Below, piece after piece: positions 56,226-64,000 of a stretch of DNA of 64,000 nucleotides. The stretch's first letter is position 1, and every line of letters starts with the position of its first letter. A program made the translations under genes and the position numbers. The DNA is from DATILL01 sp035476575 (GTDB lineage: Bacteria > Actinomycetota > Actinomycetes > Mycobacteriales > JACQDL01). The notes under the pieces were generated by a model. The model saw only the letters and a program-made list of their open reading frames with translations, was not told where the DNA came from and searched no databases. Where the stretch lies: positions 1 through 64,000 of the forward strand of contig DATILL010000096.1 of assembly GCA_035476575.1 (NCBI GenBank), read 5' to 3'.

Positions 56226-57584
56226 ATGCTCTCCGATGCCGACGAGGAGTTCCTCACCCAGCTTCACCGCAACTGCGAGCTGCGTGACATCGGCCCGGGC
56301 GACGAGCGGTATGTCCCGCTTGAGCGCTATCCCGAGGCGGTGGGCCCGGACTCCGTCCGGTATCTGAGCCGGTCGATCGCGCGCACCTCACGCGGGTCGG
56401 TGTTCTTCCTCTCCGGGCTGCGGGGCTCGGGCAAGACGACGCAGTTGGCCCGGCTGCAGATCGAGCTTCGGGGCAAGGGGTTCGCGGCCGTGCGAATCGA
56501 TGCCGAGCAATATCTCAACCTCCGGCAGCCGGTCGATATTGTCGAGTTTCTGTTCTTCCTGGTCGGGGGCATCGCGGACGCCGTCGACGAGGCTGGCTGG
56601 GCTCCGGAGCAGAAGGCAAGCACCCGCGCCTGGGAACGGCTGCGCCAGTGGCTGCAAGGGTTGCCGCGTCGGCTCAGCGTGCGGACCGAGGCCGAGCTGG
56701 GTGGCGGGTTCGACCTTCCCGGGCTGATCGAGGCGAAGGTCAACCTGAAGGCCGAGATCGCGCGGGACGAGTCTTTCGTGGCCGAGCTGCGGCGGTTCCT
56801 GGACGGGCGCCTCAGCGAGCTCGCCGCCGAGGCCAACAGCGTCGTCGAGCAGCTTGTGCGGGAGCTGCGGGATGCCTGGCCAGCGCGCGGCCAGGGTGAG
56901 TGGCTGGGCCTGGTTGTGCTCGTTGACTCGCTCGACCACGTCCGCGGGTCCGACTTTCTGGCAATTCGCCGGGCACTCGTCGACCTGTTCGACAAGCAGG
57001 CCAGGGTGCTGACGCTGCACGCCTGTACCAGCGTCTTTATCGTGCCGCCGTACCTGCACCCGGGCTATGGCACGATGCGCAAGCTGACTAACATCAAGGT
57101 CGCCGACCGCGACCGAGTGCCGTTCCCGCGCGGGATCGAGGCGCTGCGGGAGGTGGTGACCCGGCGGTTCCCGGACGGCGCCATCGACCGGATGTTCACC
57201 GACGAGGGGCTGCTGGAGGGGCTGCTGCTCACCTCCGGCGGGAACCTTCGCGACCTGCTGCGGCTGGTCACCGAGGTCGCCACCCAGGCTGAGTCGCTGC
57301 CGGTCGACGCGACGACCGTCACGGGCGCGATAGCCCAGATCCGCAACAACCTGCTCCCCCTCTCAGACGACGAGCGGGCGGCGCTGGCGCGCGTCGCGGA
57401 GGAGCATCGGGCACCCCTGCATTCGCAGGACAAGTGGTCGGAGCTTTCGAACCTCTTCGACCGGCATCTCGTGCTGGGCTACAGCAATGGCGAGACGTGG
57501 TATGACGTACACCCGTTGATAGCCGACGAGGTCAACGCCAAGGGTGCGCCGCCAGATGAGCCGTTCACGACCGGCCGGGGCTGA
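56226..57584 (+). CDS. AAA/STAND-like NTPase of a two-gene module
   Basis: 452 aa. N-terminal ~55 residues with 'RYVPLERYPEAVGPDSVRYL', then an ATPase core: P-loop GLRGSGKT (64-71), Walker B 'VVLVDSLDHVRG' (230-241), a following 'LTLHACTSVFIVP' sensor-type strand and a lid ('LLTSGGNLRDLLRLV'), then a winged-helix-like end (~380-445). No effector domain of its own. The TPR gene starts 9 bases after it, an effector/sensor pairing seen in conflict systems. Function inferred only. Confidence 0.75.
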   Translation: MLSDADEEFLTQLHRNCELRDIGPGDERYVPLERYPEAVGPDSVRYLSRSIARTSRGSVFFLSGLRGSGKTTQLARLQIELRGKGFAAVRIDAEQYLNLRQPVDIVEFLFFLVGGIADAVDEAGWAPEQKASTRAWERLRQWLQGLPRRLSVRTEAELGGGFDLPGLIEAKVNLKAEIARDESFVAELRRFLDGRLSELAAEANSVVEQLVRELRDAWPARGQGEWLGLVVLVDSLDHVRGSDFLAIRRALVDLFDKQARVLTLHACTSVFIVPPYLHPGYGTMRKLTNIKVADRDRVPFPRGIEALREVVTRRFPDGAIDRMFTDEGLLEGLLLTSGGNLRDLLRLVTEVATQAESLPVDATTVTGAIAQIRNNLLPLSDDERAALARVAEEHRAPLHSQDKWSELSNLFDRHLVLGYSNGETWYDVHPLIADEVNAKGAPPDEPFTTGRG

Positions 57585-57593
57585 GAGGTCGAG

Positions 57594-58826
57594 GTGCCGG
57601 ACAGCCGCCAGCGAACCAGTGACGAAGCGCAGACGCTTGACGCCGCTTGGGGCCGGCTACAGCGCCATCTCAACCGGGCCGACAACTTCTGGCTGGGCGC
57701 CATCTTCACGGCACATCTCGATGCCGCAACGACTCTCCGCGAACACGCCGAGCTCAACTGCCAGCGCCGGTCCGCACCGTTTGTGTTCTTCCGACCCGGT
57801 ACGTCGGCGGAGTTCGCCGATCTGCTGGACCGCATCGAGGCCGAGGGCGCACCCCCTAGCGGGTGTACGTGGGTTGAGGCACTACATCACAGCGCCAATG
57901 CTGCAGAGAAGAAAGCCTGGGACTCGGCATGGGCCACCTTTTTGCAGGCGCTGAACCATCGGCGTGACTTTCTTCGGTCCACACTCGGCGGACTGGTTCT
58001 CGTCGCACCGCCGCAGGTCAAGCCGGTCGCCATGCGGGTGAGCACCGACCTGTGGTCGGTGCTCGCTTTCCTCGCGGAGGTCGCGCCGATCGTTCACGCC
58101 GACAGCAGACGGGCAAGCGGTGAGCTGGTCGAGCAGTCGACTAGTTCGCCGGCCAGCGTCCAACCTCCGGTTGTGGCGTGGGAGGAGAACCTGCCCGATG
58201 ACGTGTCGCGCGAGGTGTCGGCGCTCATGGAGGCCGCCGACCAAGCGCTCCTTGAGCCACCGCTCAGCGCGCGGCTGGATGCCCGAGTCAGGTGGGCGCT
58301 TGACGAGGGATGGCCCGCGACCGCTGCGGCCCTGCTGGTCCGGCACGCCGAGGCGGCCGCGGTGCTCGGCGACTATGGCACGGCCGCCCAAGATCTCTCG
58401 CGCGCAGCGGCTCTCTACCGGCGGCTGGCCGAGGCCAACCCGGCCGCGTACCAGCCCGACCTGGCCATGTCGCTGAACAACCTCTCGATCCGGCTGGGTG
58501 AGCTGGGACGGCGGGAGGAAGGCCTGGCCGCGATCCAGGAAGCGGTGGAGGCGTACCGGCGGCTGGCCGAGGCCAACCCGGCCGCGTACCAGCCCGACCT
58601 GGCCGCATCGCTGAACAACCTCTCGAACCGGCTGGGTGAGCTGGGACGGCGGGAGGAAGGCCTGGCCGCGATCCAGGAAGCGGTCGCCATACTCACGCCG
58701 CTGGCCGCGCACCTGCCGGCCGCGTTCGCCGAACGGCTGAACGTCGTACGGGGGACGATGGCCGACATCCTCGACCAGTTGGGACGCGCCGACGAAGCCG
58801 AGCAGGTTCGGCAACAGGCGACGTAA
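57594..58826 (+). CDS. TPR protein partner of the NTPase
   Basis: 410 aa, GTG start. N-terminal ~1-190: a globular domain ('NFWLGAIFTAHLDAATTLRE', 'FVFFRPGTSAEFADLLDRI') I cannot name; acidic linker; then TPR array ~225-405 with two almost identical 46-residue units beginning YRRLAEANPAAYQPD, as DNA repeats 58416-58553 and 58554-58691. The N-terminal part may be the effector and the TPRs the sensor (inference). Ends convergent to the acyl-CoA dehydrogenase gene. Confidence 0.7.
   Translation: MPDSRQRTSDEAQTLDAAWGRLQRHLNRADNFWLGAIFTAHLDAATTLREHAELNCQRRSAPFVFFRPGTSAEFADLLDRIEAEGAPPSGCTWVEALHHSANAAEKKAWDSAWATFLQALNHRRDFLRSTLGGLVLVAPPQVKPVAMRVSTDLWSVLAFLAEVAPIVHADSRRASGELVEQSTSSPASVQPPVVAWEENLPDDVSREVSALMEAADQALLEPPLSARLDARVRWALDEGWPATAAALLVRHAEAAAVLGDYGTAAQDLSRAAALYRRLAEANPAAYQPDLAMSLNNLSIRLGELGRREEGLAAIQEAVEAYRRLAEANPAAYQPDLAASLNNLSNRLGELGRREEGLAAIQEAVAILTPLAAHLPAAFAERLNVVRGTMADILDQLGRADEAEQVRQQAT
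58416..58691 (+). repeat. 138-bp tandem repeat encoding duplicate TPRs
   Basis: 58416-58553 and 58554-58691 are near-identical at the DNA level; only a handful of substitutions (for example ATG versus GCA and ATC versus AAC codons). Same type of recent TPR expansion as in the CHAT gene. Confidence 0.9.
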
Positions 58827-58849
58827 CCGCCGACGTCCTGCTGGCCGGG

Positions 58850-60013
58850 TCAGACGCCGAGCTCGCGGGCGATGAGCATCCGCTGCACCTCGGAGGTGCC
58901 CTCGCCGATCTCCAGGATCTTGGCGTCCCGGTAGAACCGGCCGACCGGAAACTCGTTCATGAAGCCGTACCCGCCGAAGATCTGGGTCGCTTCCCGCGAG
59001 TTGGCCATCGCCGCGTCGGAGGCGACCAGCTTCGCGATCGCGGCCTCCTTCTTGAACGGCTCGCCGCGCAGCATCTTCGCCGCCGCGTGGTAGTAGGCCA
59101 GCCGGGCGGTGTGCGCCCGCACCTCCATGTCGGCGATCTTGAACCGGATCGCCTGGTGCTCCCCGATCCGGTGCCCGAACGCCTCCCGCTCCCGGGCGTA
59201 GCGCAGCGACTCGTCCACGCAGCCCTGGGCCAGCCCGACCGCCAGCGCCGAGATCGCGATCCGGCCCTCGTCCAGGATCTGCAGGAACTGCGCGTAGCCG
59301 CGACCCCGCTCCCCGAGCAGGTTCCGCTCCGGCACCCGGCAGTCGGCGAAGGACAGCTCGCGGGTGTCGGAGGCGTTCCAGCCGACCTTGGAGTACTTCT
59401 TCGACACGGTGAACCCCGGCGTACCCGACGGCACGATGATCGCCGAGATCTCCTTGCGCCTATCGGCTGCCGCGTCAGCCGGCTGGCCGGTCACCGCCGT
59501 CACCGTCACCAGCCCGGTGATGTCCGTGCCGCCGTTGGTGATGAACGCCTTGGTGCCGTTGACCACCCACTCGCCGCCGTCCAGCCGGCCGGTGGTCCGG
59601 GTGGCGCCCGCGTCCGACCCGCCGCCCGGCTCGGTCAGCCCGAACGCGCCCAACATCTCGCCCGTGGTCAGCCGCGGCAGCCACTCGGCCTTCTGCTCCG
59701 GGGTGCCGAACCGGTAGATCGGCATCGCCCCGAGCGACACCCCGGCCTCCAGCGTGATCGCCACCGAGGAGTCCACCCGGGCCAGCTCCTCCAGCGCCAG
59801 GCAGAGCGCGAAGTAGTCGCCGCCCATGCCGCCGTACTCCTCCGGGAACGGCAGCCCGAACAGCCCCATCCGGCCCATCTGCCGGACCAGGTCGTAGGGG
59901 AGCTCCTCACGCTCGTAGAACCCGCCGATCACCGGGGCCACCGCCTCGCGGGCGAACTCCTCGACGGTCTTGCGCAGCGCCTCGTGCTCGTCGCCGAGCC
60001 GGTGGTCGATCAT
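58850..60013 (-). CDS. acyl-CoA dehydrogenase (isovaleryl-CoA type)
   Basis: 387 aa, full-length ACAD: 'FGLTEPGGGSDAGATRTT' FAD/substrate motif (~125-142), 'YAREREAFGHRIGEHQAIRFKIADM' region and 'QIFGGYGFMNEFPVGRFYRDAKILEIGEGTSE' region near the C-terminus. Catalytic Glu is likely the one in 'YREAKILEI'-type position or in the 'EAGVS' helix as in isovaleryl-CoA dehydrogenases; I cannot decide. Start ATG 60013 overlaps the HMG-CoA lyase gene by 4 bases. Last gene of the leucine catabolic operon. Confidence 0.9.
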   Translation of the reverse strand: MIDHRLGDEHEALRKTVEEFAREAVAPVIGGFYEREELPYDLVRQMGRMGLFGLPFPEEYGGMGGDYFALCLALEELARVDSSVAITLEAGVSLGAMPIYRFGTPEQKAEWLPRLTTGEMLGAFGLTEPGGGSDAGATRTTGRLDGGEWVVNGTKAFITNGGTDITGLVTVTAVTGQPADAAADRRKEISAIIVPSGTPGFTVSKKYSKVGWNASDTRELSFADCRVPERNLLGERGRGYAQFLQILDEGRIAISALAVGLAQGCVDESLRYAREREAFGHRIGEHQAIRFKIADMEVRAHTARLAYYHAAAKMLRGEPFKKEAAIAKLVASDAAMANSREATQIFGGYGFMNEFPVGRFYRDAKILEIGEGTSEVQRMLIARELGV

Positions 60014-60945
60014 CGTCGCTCCTCCTTCAGAGCCTGGACGGTGCGCGACGGGCTGGGGCGGCCGAGCCACTCGGCCATCCAGGCGCTGGTCGCGACGAGC
60101 TTGCCGAGGTCTACGCCGGTCTCGATGCCCAGGCCGTGGAGCTGCCAGACCAGATCCTCGGTGGCCAGGTTTCCGGTCGCGCTCCTGGCGTACGGGCAGC
60201 CGCCGAGCCCGCCCGCAGAGGCGTCCACCGTGGTCACGCCGTACCGCAGCGCGGCCAAGGTGTTGGCCAGCGCCTGCCCGTACGTGTCGTGGAAGTGCAC
60301 CCCGACGGCGTCGAGCGGTACGCCGGCCCGGGTCAGCGCGTCCAGCAGGGCGACGACGTGGCCGGGCGTGCCGACGCCGATGGTGTCGCCGAGCGACAGG
60401 CTGTCGCAGCCCAGCTCGACCAGTCGGGTCGCCACCGCCACCACCTGGTCGATGGGTACGTCGCCCTCCCACGGGTCGCCGAAGCACATCGAGACGTAGC
60501 CCCGGACCGGCAGCCCGGCGGCGCGCGCCCGGCCGACGACCGGCGCGAACATCGCCAGCGCCTCGGCCACCGTCCGGTTCAGGTTCGCCTTGGCGAAGGA
60601 CTCGGTGGCGGAGGCGAACACCGCCACGTCGGTGACGCCGAGGGCCAGCGCCCGGTCCAGGCCCCGCTCGTTCGGCACCAGCACCGGGTAGCGGACGCCG
60701 GCCCGCCGGTCCAGCGCGCTCATGAGCTGCTCGGCGTCGGCGAGCTGTGGCACCCACTTCGGGTGGACGAAGCTGGTGGCCTCGATGGTGGCCAGCCCGG
60801 CGTCGGCCAGCCGGGCGATGAGCTCCGCCTTGACCTCGACCGGCACAATGGCGGGCTCGTTCTGCAGGCCGTCGCGGGCGGCCACCTCGTAGATGCGGAC
60901 CCGGCCCGGCAGCCCGGCCAGCGGCACCCGCTGCGGCGTCCTCAT
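60010..60945 (-). CDS. hydroxymethylglutaryl-CoA lyase
   Basis: 311 aa TIM barrel. 'VAARDGLQNE' (metal Asp and catalytic Arg), 'VHFHDTYGQALAN' (HxH metal site) and the active-site Cys loop 'GGLGGCPYARSATGN' are all intact. Splits HMG-CoA to acetoacetate and acetyl-CoA, the last leucine-specific step. Overlaps both neighbours by 4 bases. Confidence 0.93.
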   Translation of the reverse strand: MRTPQRVPLAGLPGRVRIYEVAARDGLQNEPAIVPVEVKAELIARLADAGLATIEATSFVHPKWVPQLADAEQLMSALDRRAGVRYPVLVPNERGLDRALALGVTDVAVFASATESFAKANLNRTVAEALAMFAPVVGRARAAGLPVRGYVSMCFGDPWEGDVPIDQVVAVATRLVELGCDSLSLGDTIGVGTPGHVVALLDALTRAGVPLDAVGVHFHDTYGQALANTLAALRYGVTTVDASAGGLGGCPYARSATGNLATEDLVWQLHGLGIETGVDLGKLVATSAWMAEWLGRPSPSRTVQALKEERR

Positions 60946-63074
60946 GCCGGCTCCCCCGGGACCACGACCGCATCCGCGGCCGTCGACGCCGGATCCGTCG
61001 ACAGCGCATCCGCCGGCACCGGATCCGCTGACACCGGATCCGCTGACACCGGATCCGCTGACACTGTGGCGAGCAGCTCGTCGACCCGGACCCGCTGCCC
61101 GGGCCGTACCTCGACCGCGGCCACCATGCCGTCGACCGGGGAGGTCAGGGTGTGCTCCATCTTCATCGCCTCGACGGTCACCAGCGGCTGCCCGGCCGCC
61201 ACCTTCTCCCCCGCCGTGACGTGCACAGCGATCACCGTGCCGGGCATCGGGCTGCGCACCGCACCATGCGCCGCGGCGGTGACGTGCCGGGCGGTGGCCA
61301 GCCGGTCGGCCTCGCCCAGCGCCCAGGCGTGCCCGTCCCGGCCGAGCCAGAGCACGTCGCCGTCCCGGGCGACGGCGTACCGGGTGGTCCGGCCGCCGTA
61401 GGTGACCAGCAGGTCCGCGCCGTCCCACCGGGCGCTGCCGGGCGCTGCCGGGCCGCCGGGCCGCACGCTCACCTCGGCCGCGCCGGCCGTGCCCCGGACC
61501 CGCACCTCGGCCGGCTCCTGGCCGGCCGGCTCGATCCGCCAGCTCGCCCAGGCCGGCTCGCCGAGCCGCCAGCCACCGGGCAGGTCCCACGGGTCGACCG
61601 GCCCGGCCGGCGGCGGGCTCAGCGCGAGCAGCCGTTCCAGCCCGGCGGCGGCGAACACGTCGTCGGGCAGGGCACCGACGAGATCGGCACCGGTGAGCTC
61701 AGCCAGCCTGCGCTCCACCAGACCGGTGTCCAGCCGGCCGGCGACCACGTCTGGGTCGGCCAGCAGGGCGCGCAGGAAGGCGAGGTTGGTGTGCAGCCCG
61801 AGGATGACGGTGCCGGCCAGCGCGCCGTCCAGCCGGCGACGGGCCGACTCCCGGTCGGGGCCCCAGGCGATCACCTTGGCCAGCATTGGATCATACGTCG
61901 ATCCCACATCGAGACCTTTGATGAGACCGGAGTCGAACCGTACGTGCGGGAGATCCGGCTCGACCAGCGCCAGCACCGGCCCGCCGGTCGGCATGAACCC
62001 GCGCTGCCCTTCCCCCAGAGACACTGCCTCGGCGTACACCCGCGCCTCGATGGCGTGCCCGGTCAGCCGGACGTCGTCCTGGCTGAAGCCGAGCGGCTCC
62101 CCCGCCGCCACCCGGAGCTGCCACTCCACCAGGTCCAGTCCGGCGACCAGCTCGGTGACCGGGTGCTCGACCTGGAGCCGGGTGTTCATCTCCAGGAAGG
62201 AGAAGTCCTCCGGCGCGTCAGCGGGGACGATGAGCTCCACCGTGCCGGCGCCGGCGTACCCGACCGAGCGGGCCACCGTGACGGCGGCGACGGCCATCCG
62301 GGCCCGCAGGTCCGCGCCGTCCGCACGCCCGGCGAGCAGCGGCGACGGCGACTCCTCGATGATCTTCTGGTGCCGGCGCTGCAGGCTGCACTCCCGCTCG
62401 CCGAGGTGTACGACGGTGCCGTGGCCGTCTGCCAGCACCTGGATCTCGATGTGCCGGGGCCGCTCGACGTACCGCTCCACCAGCAGCGTGTCGTCGCCGA
62501 AAGCGCCGCGCGCCTCCCGCCGGGCCGCCGCAACCTGCTCGGCCAGCCGGTCGGCGGAGCGCACCAGCCGCATGCCCTTGCCGCCGCCGCCTGCCGAGGG
62601 CTTGAGCAGCACCGGGAAGCCGACCTCGCGGGCCGCCGCGGCGATCTGCGCGTCCGACAGCCCCGGCTCGGACCGGCCCGGCAGCACCGGCACCCCCGCG
62701 GCGGACACCCGCTGCTTGGCCCGGATCTTGTCCCCCATGACCTCGATCGCGCCGACCGGCGGCCCGACGAAGACCACCCCGGCCTGGGCGCACGCGGCGG
62801 CGAAGGCGGCGTCCTCGGACAGGAAGCCGTAGCCAGGGTGGATCGCCTGCGCCCCGGTCCTGTCGGCCGCGGCGAGGATCCGCTCGGCCGACAGGTAGCT
62901 CTCGGCGGCCGGGGCCGGCCCGAGCCGGACCGCGACATCGGCCTCCCGGACGTGCCGGGCCTCGGCGTCGGCGTCGCTGAAGACCGCGACCGACCGGATC
63001 CCGAGCGCGCGCAGCGTGCGGATGACCCGGACGGCGATCTCGCCCCGGTTGGCCACCAGCACCGACTCGAACAT
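60942..63074 (-). CDS. acyl-CoA carboxylase biotin-carboxylase/BCCP subunit (3-methylcrotonyl-CoA type)
   Basis: 710 aa. Biotin carboxylase ~1-445 ('ANRGEIAVRVIRT', ATP-grasp 'SAGGGGKGMRLV', 'EMNTRLQVEHPVTE'), linker, and biotinyl domain with the attachment Lys in 'VEAMKMEHTL' (~650). ATG 63074 with GGGGGG upstream. C-terminal tail after the biotin domain carries a 15-bp tandem repeat (61018-61062, three units) coding SADPV repeats, likely a disordered tail. Works with the carboxyltransferase gene upstream. Confidence 0.9.
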   Translation of the reverse strand: MFESVLVANRGEIAVRVIRTLRALGIRSVAVFSDADAEARHVREADVAVRLGPAPAAESYLSAERILAAADRTGAQAIHPGYGFLSEDAAFAAACAQAGVVFVGPPVGAIEVMGDKIRAKQRVSAAGVPVLPGRSEPGLSDAQIAAAAREVGFPVLLKPSAGGGGKGMRLVRSADRLAEQVAAARREARGAFGDDTLLVERYVERPRHIEIQVLADGHGTVVHLGERECSLQRRHQKIIEESPSPLLAGRADGADLRARMAVAAVTVARSVGYAGAGTVELIVPADAPEDFSFLEMNTRLQVEHPVTELVAGLDLVEWQLRVAAGEPLGFSQDDVRLTGHAIEARVYAEAVSLGEGQRGFMPTGGPVLALVEPDLPHVRFDSGLIKGLDVGSTYDPMLAKVIAWGPDRESARRRLDGALAGTVILGLHTNLAFLRALLADPDVVAGRLDTGLVERRLAELTGADLVGALPDDVFAAAGLERLLALSPPPAGPVDPWDLPGGWRLGEPAWASWRIEPAGQEPAEVRVRGTAGAAEVSVRPGGPAAPGSARWDGADLLVTYGGRTTRYAVARDGDVLWLGRDGHAWALGEADRLATARHVTAAAHGAVRSPMPGTVIAVHVTAGEKVAAGQPLVTVEAMKMEHTLTSPVDGMVAAVEVRPGQRVRVDELLATVSADPVSADPVSADPVPADALSTDPASTAADAVVVPGEPA

Positions 63075-63092
63075 CAGGCCCCCCAATCCCGC

Positions 63093-63150
63093 CGATCATC
63101 GAGCTGTTGTCGCTAGTTGATCTCCTCGGACGACCACAACTCGATGATCG
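63093..63150. terminator. 20-bp stem hairpin between the two carboxylase genes
   Basis: 63093-63112 pairs with 63131-63150 (about two mismatches) around an 18-base loop. The right-arm word AACTCGATGATCG also occurs at 35202-35214 near doc. Within an operon, so it may be an RNA processing/attenuation site or an inserted repeat rather than a terminator. Confidence 0.6.
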
Positions 63151-63165
63151 CCGAGGGAAACACGG

Positions 63166-64000
63166 TCACATCCGGAAGACGCCGTAGCGGACGGGCGCCA
63201 GCGGGGCGCTGGCCGCCGCGGACAGCCCCAGGCCGAGCACCATCCGGGTGTCCATCGGGTCGATCACGCCGTCGTCCCACAGCCGGGCGGTCGAGTAGTA
63301 CGGGCTGCCCTGGGCCTCGTACTGGTCCCGGATCGGCCGCGTGACGTCCTCCTCCTCGGCCGCCGACCACGGCTCGCCGCGCGCCTCGGCCTGCTCCCGC
63401 CGTACGGCGGCCAGCACCGAGGCGGCCTGCTCGCCGCCCATCACCGAGATCCGCGCGTTCGGCCACATCCAGAGGAACCGCGGCGAGTACGCCCGGCCGC
63501 ACATCGAGTAGTTGCCCGCCCCGAACGAGCCGCCGATGACCACGGTGAACTTCGGGACCCGGGCGCAGGCCACCGCGGTCACCATCTTGGCGCCGTGCTT
63601 GGCGATGCCGCCGGCCTCGTACTCCCGGCCCACCATGAAGCCGGTGATGTTCTGCAGGAACACCAGCGGGACCGACCGCTGGTCGCACAGCTCGACGAAG
63701 TGCGCCCCCTTCAGCGCGGACTCGCTGAACAGGATGCCGTTGTTCGCCACGACCCCGACCGGATGGCCGTGGACCCGAGCGAAGCCGGTCACCAGCGTCG
63801 CGCCGTACTCCTTCTTGAACTCGGCGAACCGCGACCCGTCCACCACCCGGGCGATGACCTCCCGCACGTCGTACGGCGTGCGCGGGTCGGCCGGCACCAC
63901 GTGGTACAGCTCGGCCGGGTCGACGGCCGGCTCCTCGGTGCGGACGACGTCCCACGGCCGGGGCGGGCGCGGGCCGAGCGTCGAGACGATGCCGCGGACG
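63166..64000 (-). CDS. acyl-CoA carboxylase carboxyltransferase subunit (3-methylcrotonyl-CoA type), 5' end outside window
   Basis: The frame is open to the right edge. Visible C-terminal ~277 residues include 'PYDVREVIARVVDGSRF', 'VHGHPVGVVANNGILFSESA', 'PLVFLQNITGFMVG', and 'TVVIGGSFGAGNYSMCGRAY', diagnostic of crotonase-fold carboxyltransferases of the methylcrotonoyl/geranyl-CoA group. Partner of the biotin subunit; together they carboxylate 3-methylcrotonyl-CoA in leucine breakdown. Confidence 0.92.
   Translation of the reverse strand, partial: VRGIVSTLGPRPPRPWDVVRTEEPAVDPAELYHVVPADPRTPYDVREVIARVVDGSRFAEFKKEYGATLVTGFARVHGHPVGVVANNGILFSESALKGAHFVELCDQRSVPLVFLQNITGFMVGREYEAGGIAKHGAKMVTAVACARVPKFTVVIGGSFGAGNYSMCGRAYSPRFLWMWPNARISVMGGEQAASVLAAVRREQAEARGEPWSAAEEEDVTRPIRDQYEAQGSPYYSTARLWDDGVIDPMDTRMVLGLGLSAAASAPLAPVRYGVFRM

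Overview
The window is very GC-rich DNA from an actinomycete with a complex life style. Pointers are the XRE/DUF5753-DUF397 pair, a SARP/BTAD regulator, the 180-kDa-class NAD-glutamate dehydrogenase, a DUF222-HNH protein and several large STAND proteins. I cannot place it below class level; Micromonosporales- or Streptosporangiales-like actinomycetes are reasonable candidates. Gene names are from recalled family motifs only; no search was run.

Layout: 0-5 kb holds a SAF/CpaB-like protein, a zinc-ribbon/membrane-protein pair, a UMF1-type MFS transporter and a GDPD phosphodiesterase. An IS66-family element with perfect 17-bp ends (5257-7012) has beheaded a B12-binding radical SAM gene. From 8.6 to 13.8 kb come a membrane-anchored sulfite-oxidase-like molybdoenzyme, a CarH/LitR-type B12 photoreceptor regulator with its W/EH/H ligand set, phytoene synthase, a TIGR01777 epimerase and IPP isomerase: a probable light-controlled isoprenoid/carotenoid start module. 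From 13.9 to 22.2 kb come a LysE exporter, a DHA2 MFS pump, gamma-glutamyltransferase, a MarR regulator with palindromic operators, SDRs and a phosphotransferase.

An accessory region runs from 22.3 to 38.8 kb. It contains a six-gene same-strand set (SARP regulator, degenerate-P-loop protein, SPFH-like protein, vWA/OmpA lipoprotein, membrane protein, TIR-NB-ARC-TPR). Around it lie decayed genes: an NYN pseudogene, an IS5-type transposase remnant, a damaged RHH/Doc pair, and remnants of a HTH antitoxin and MazEF. The six-gene set is my main candidate for an undescribed system.

From 38.8 to 52 kb come NAD-glutamate dehydrogenase (interrupted by six in-frame 33-bp repeats), a GH25 lysozyme pseudogene, a CHAT-STAND-TPR protein with a small EACC1-like partner, a partial pseudogene copy of the nearby PPTase, and an XRE/PNPOx/VOC operon. 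From 52 to 64 kb come an intact 4'-phosphopantetheinyl transferase, an AI-2E-type permease, DUF202 and FabG-like genes, an NTPase plus TPR pair (a third conflict-type module), and a four-gene leucine/branched acyl-CoA catabolic operon whose first gene leaves the window.

A dispersed intergenic repeat family (at about 13.8, 18.9 and 55.2 kb) links distant intergenic gaps; two copies are inverted 66-bp duplicates with 64 identities. Strong terminator-like hairpins separate several convergent genes. I found no tRNA, rRNA or CRISPR array.
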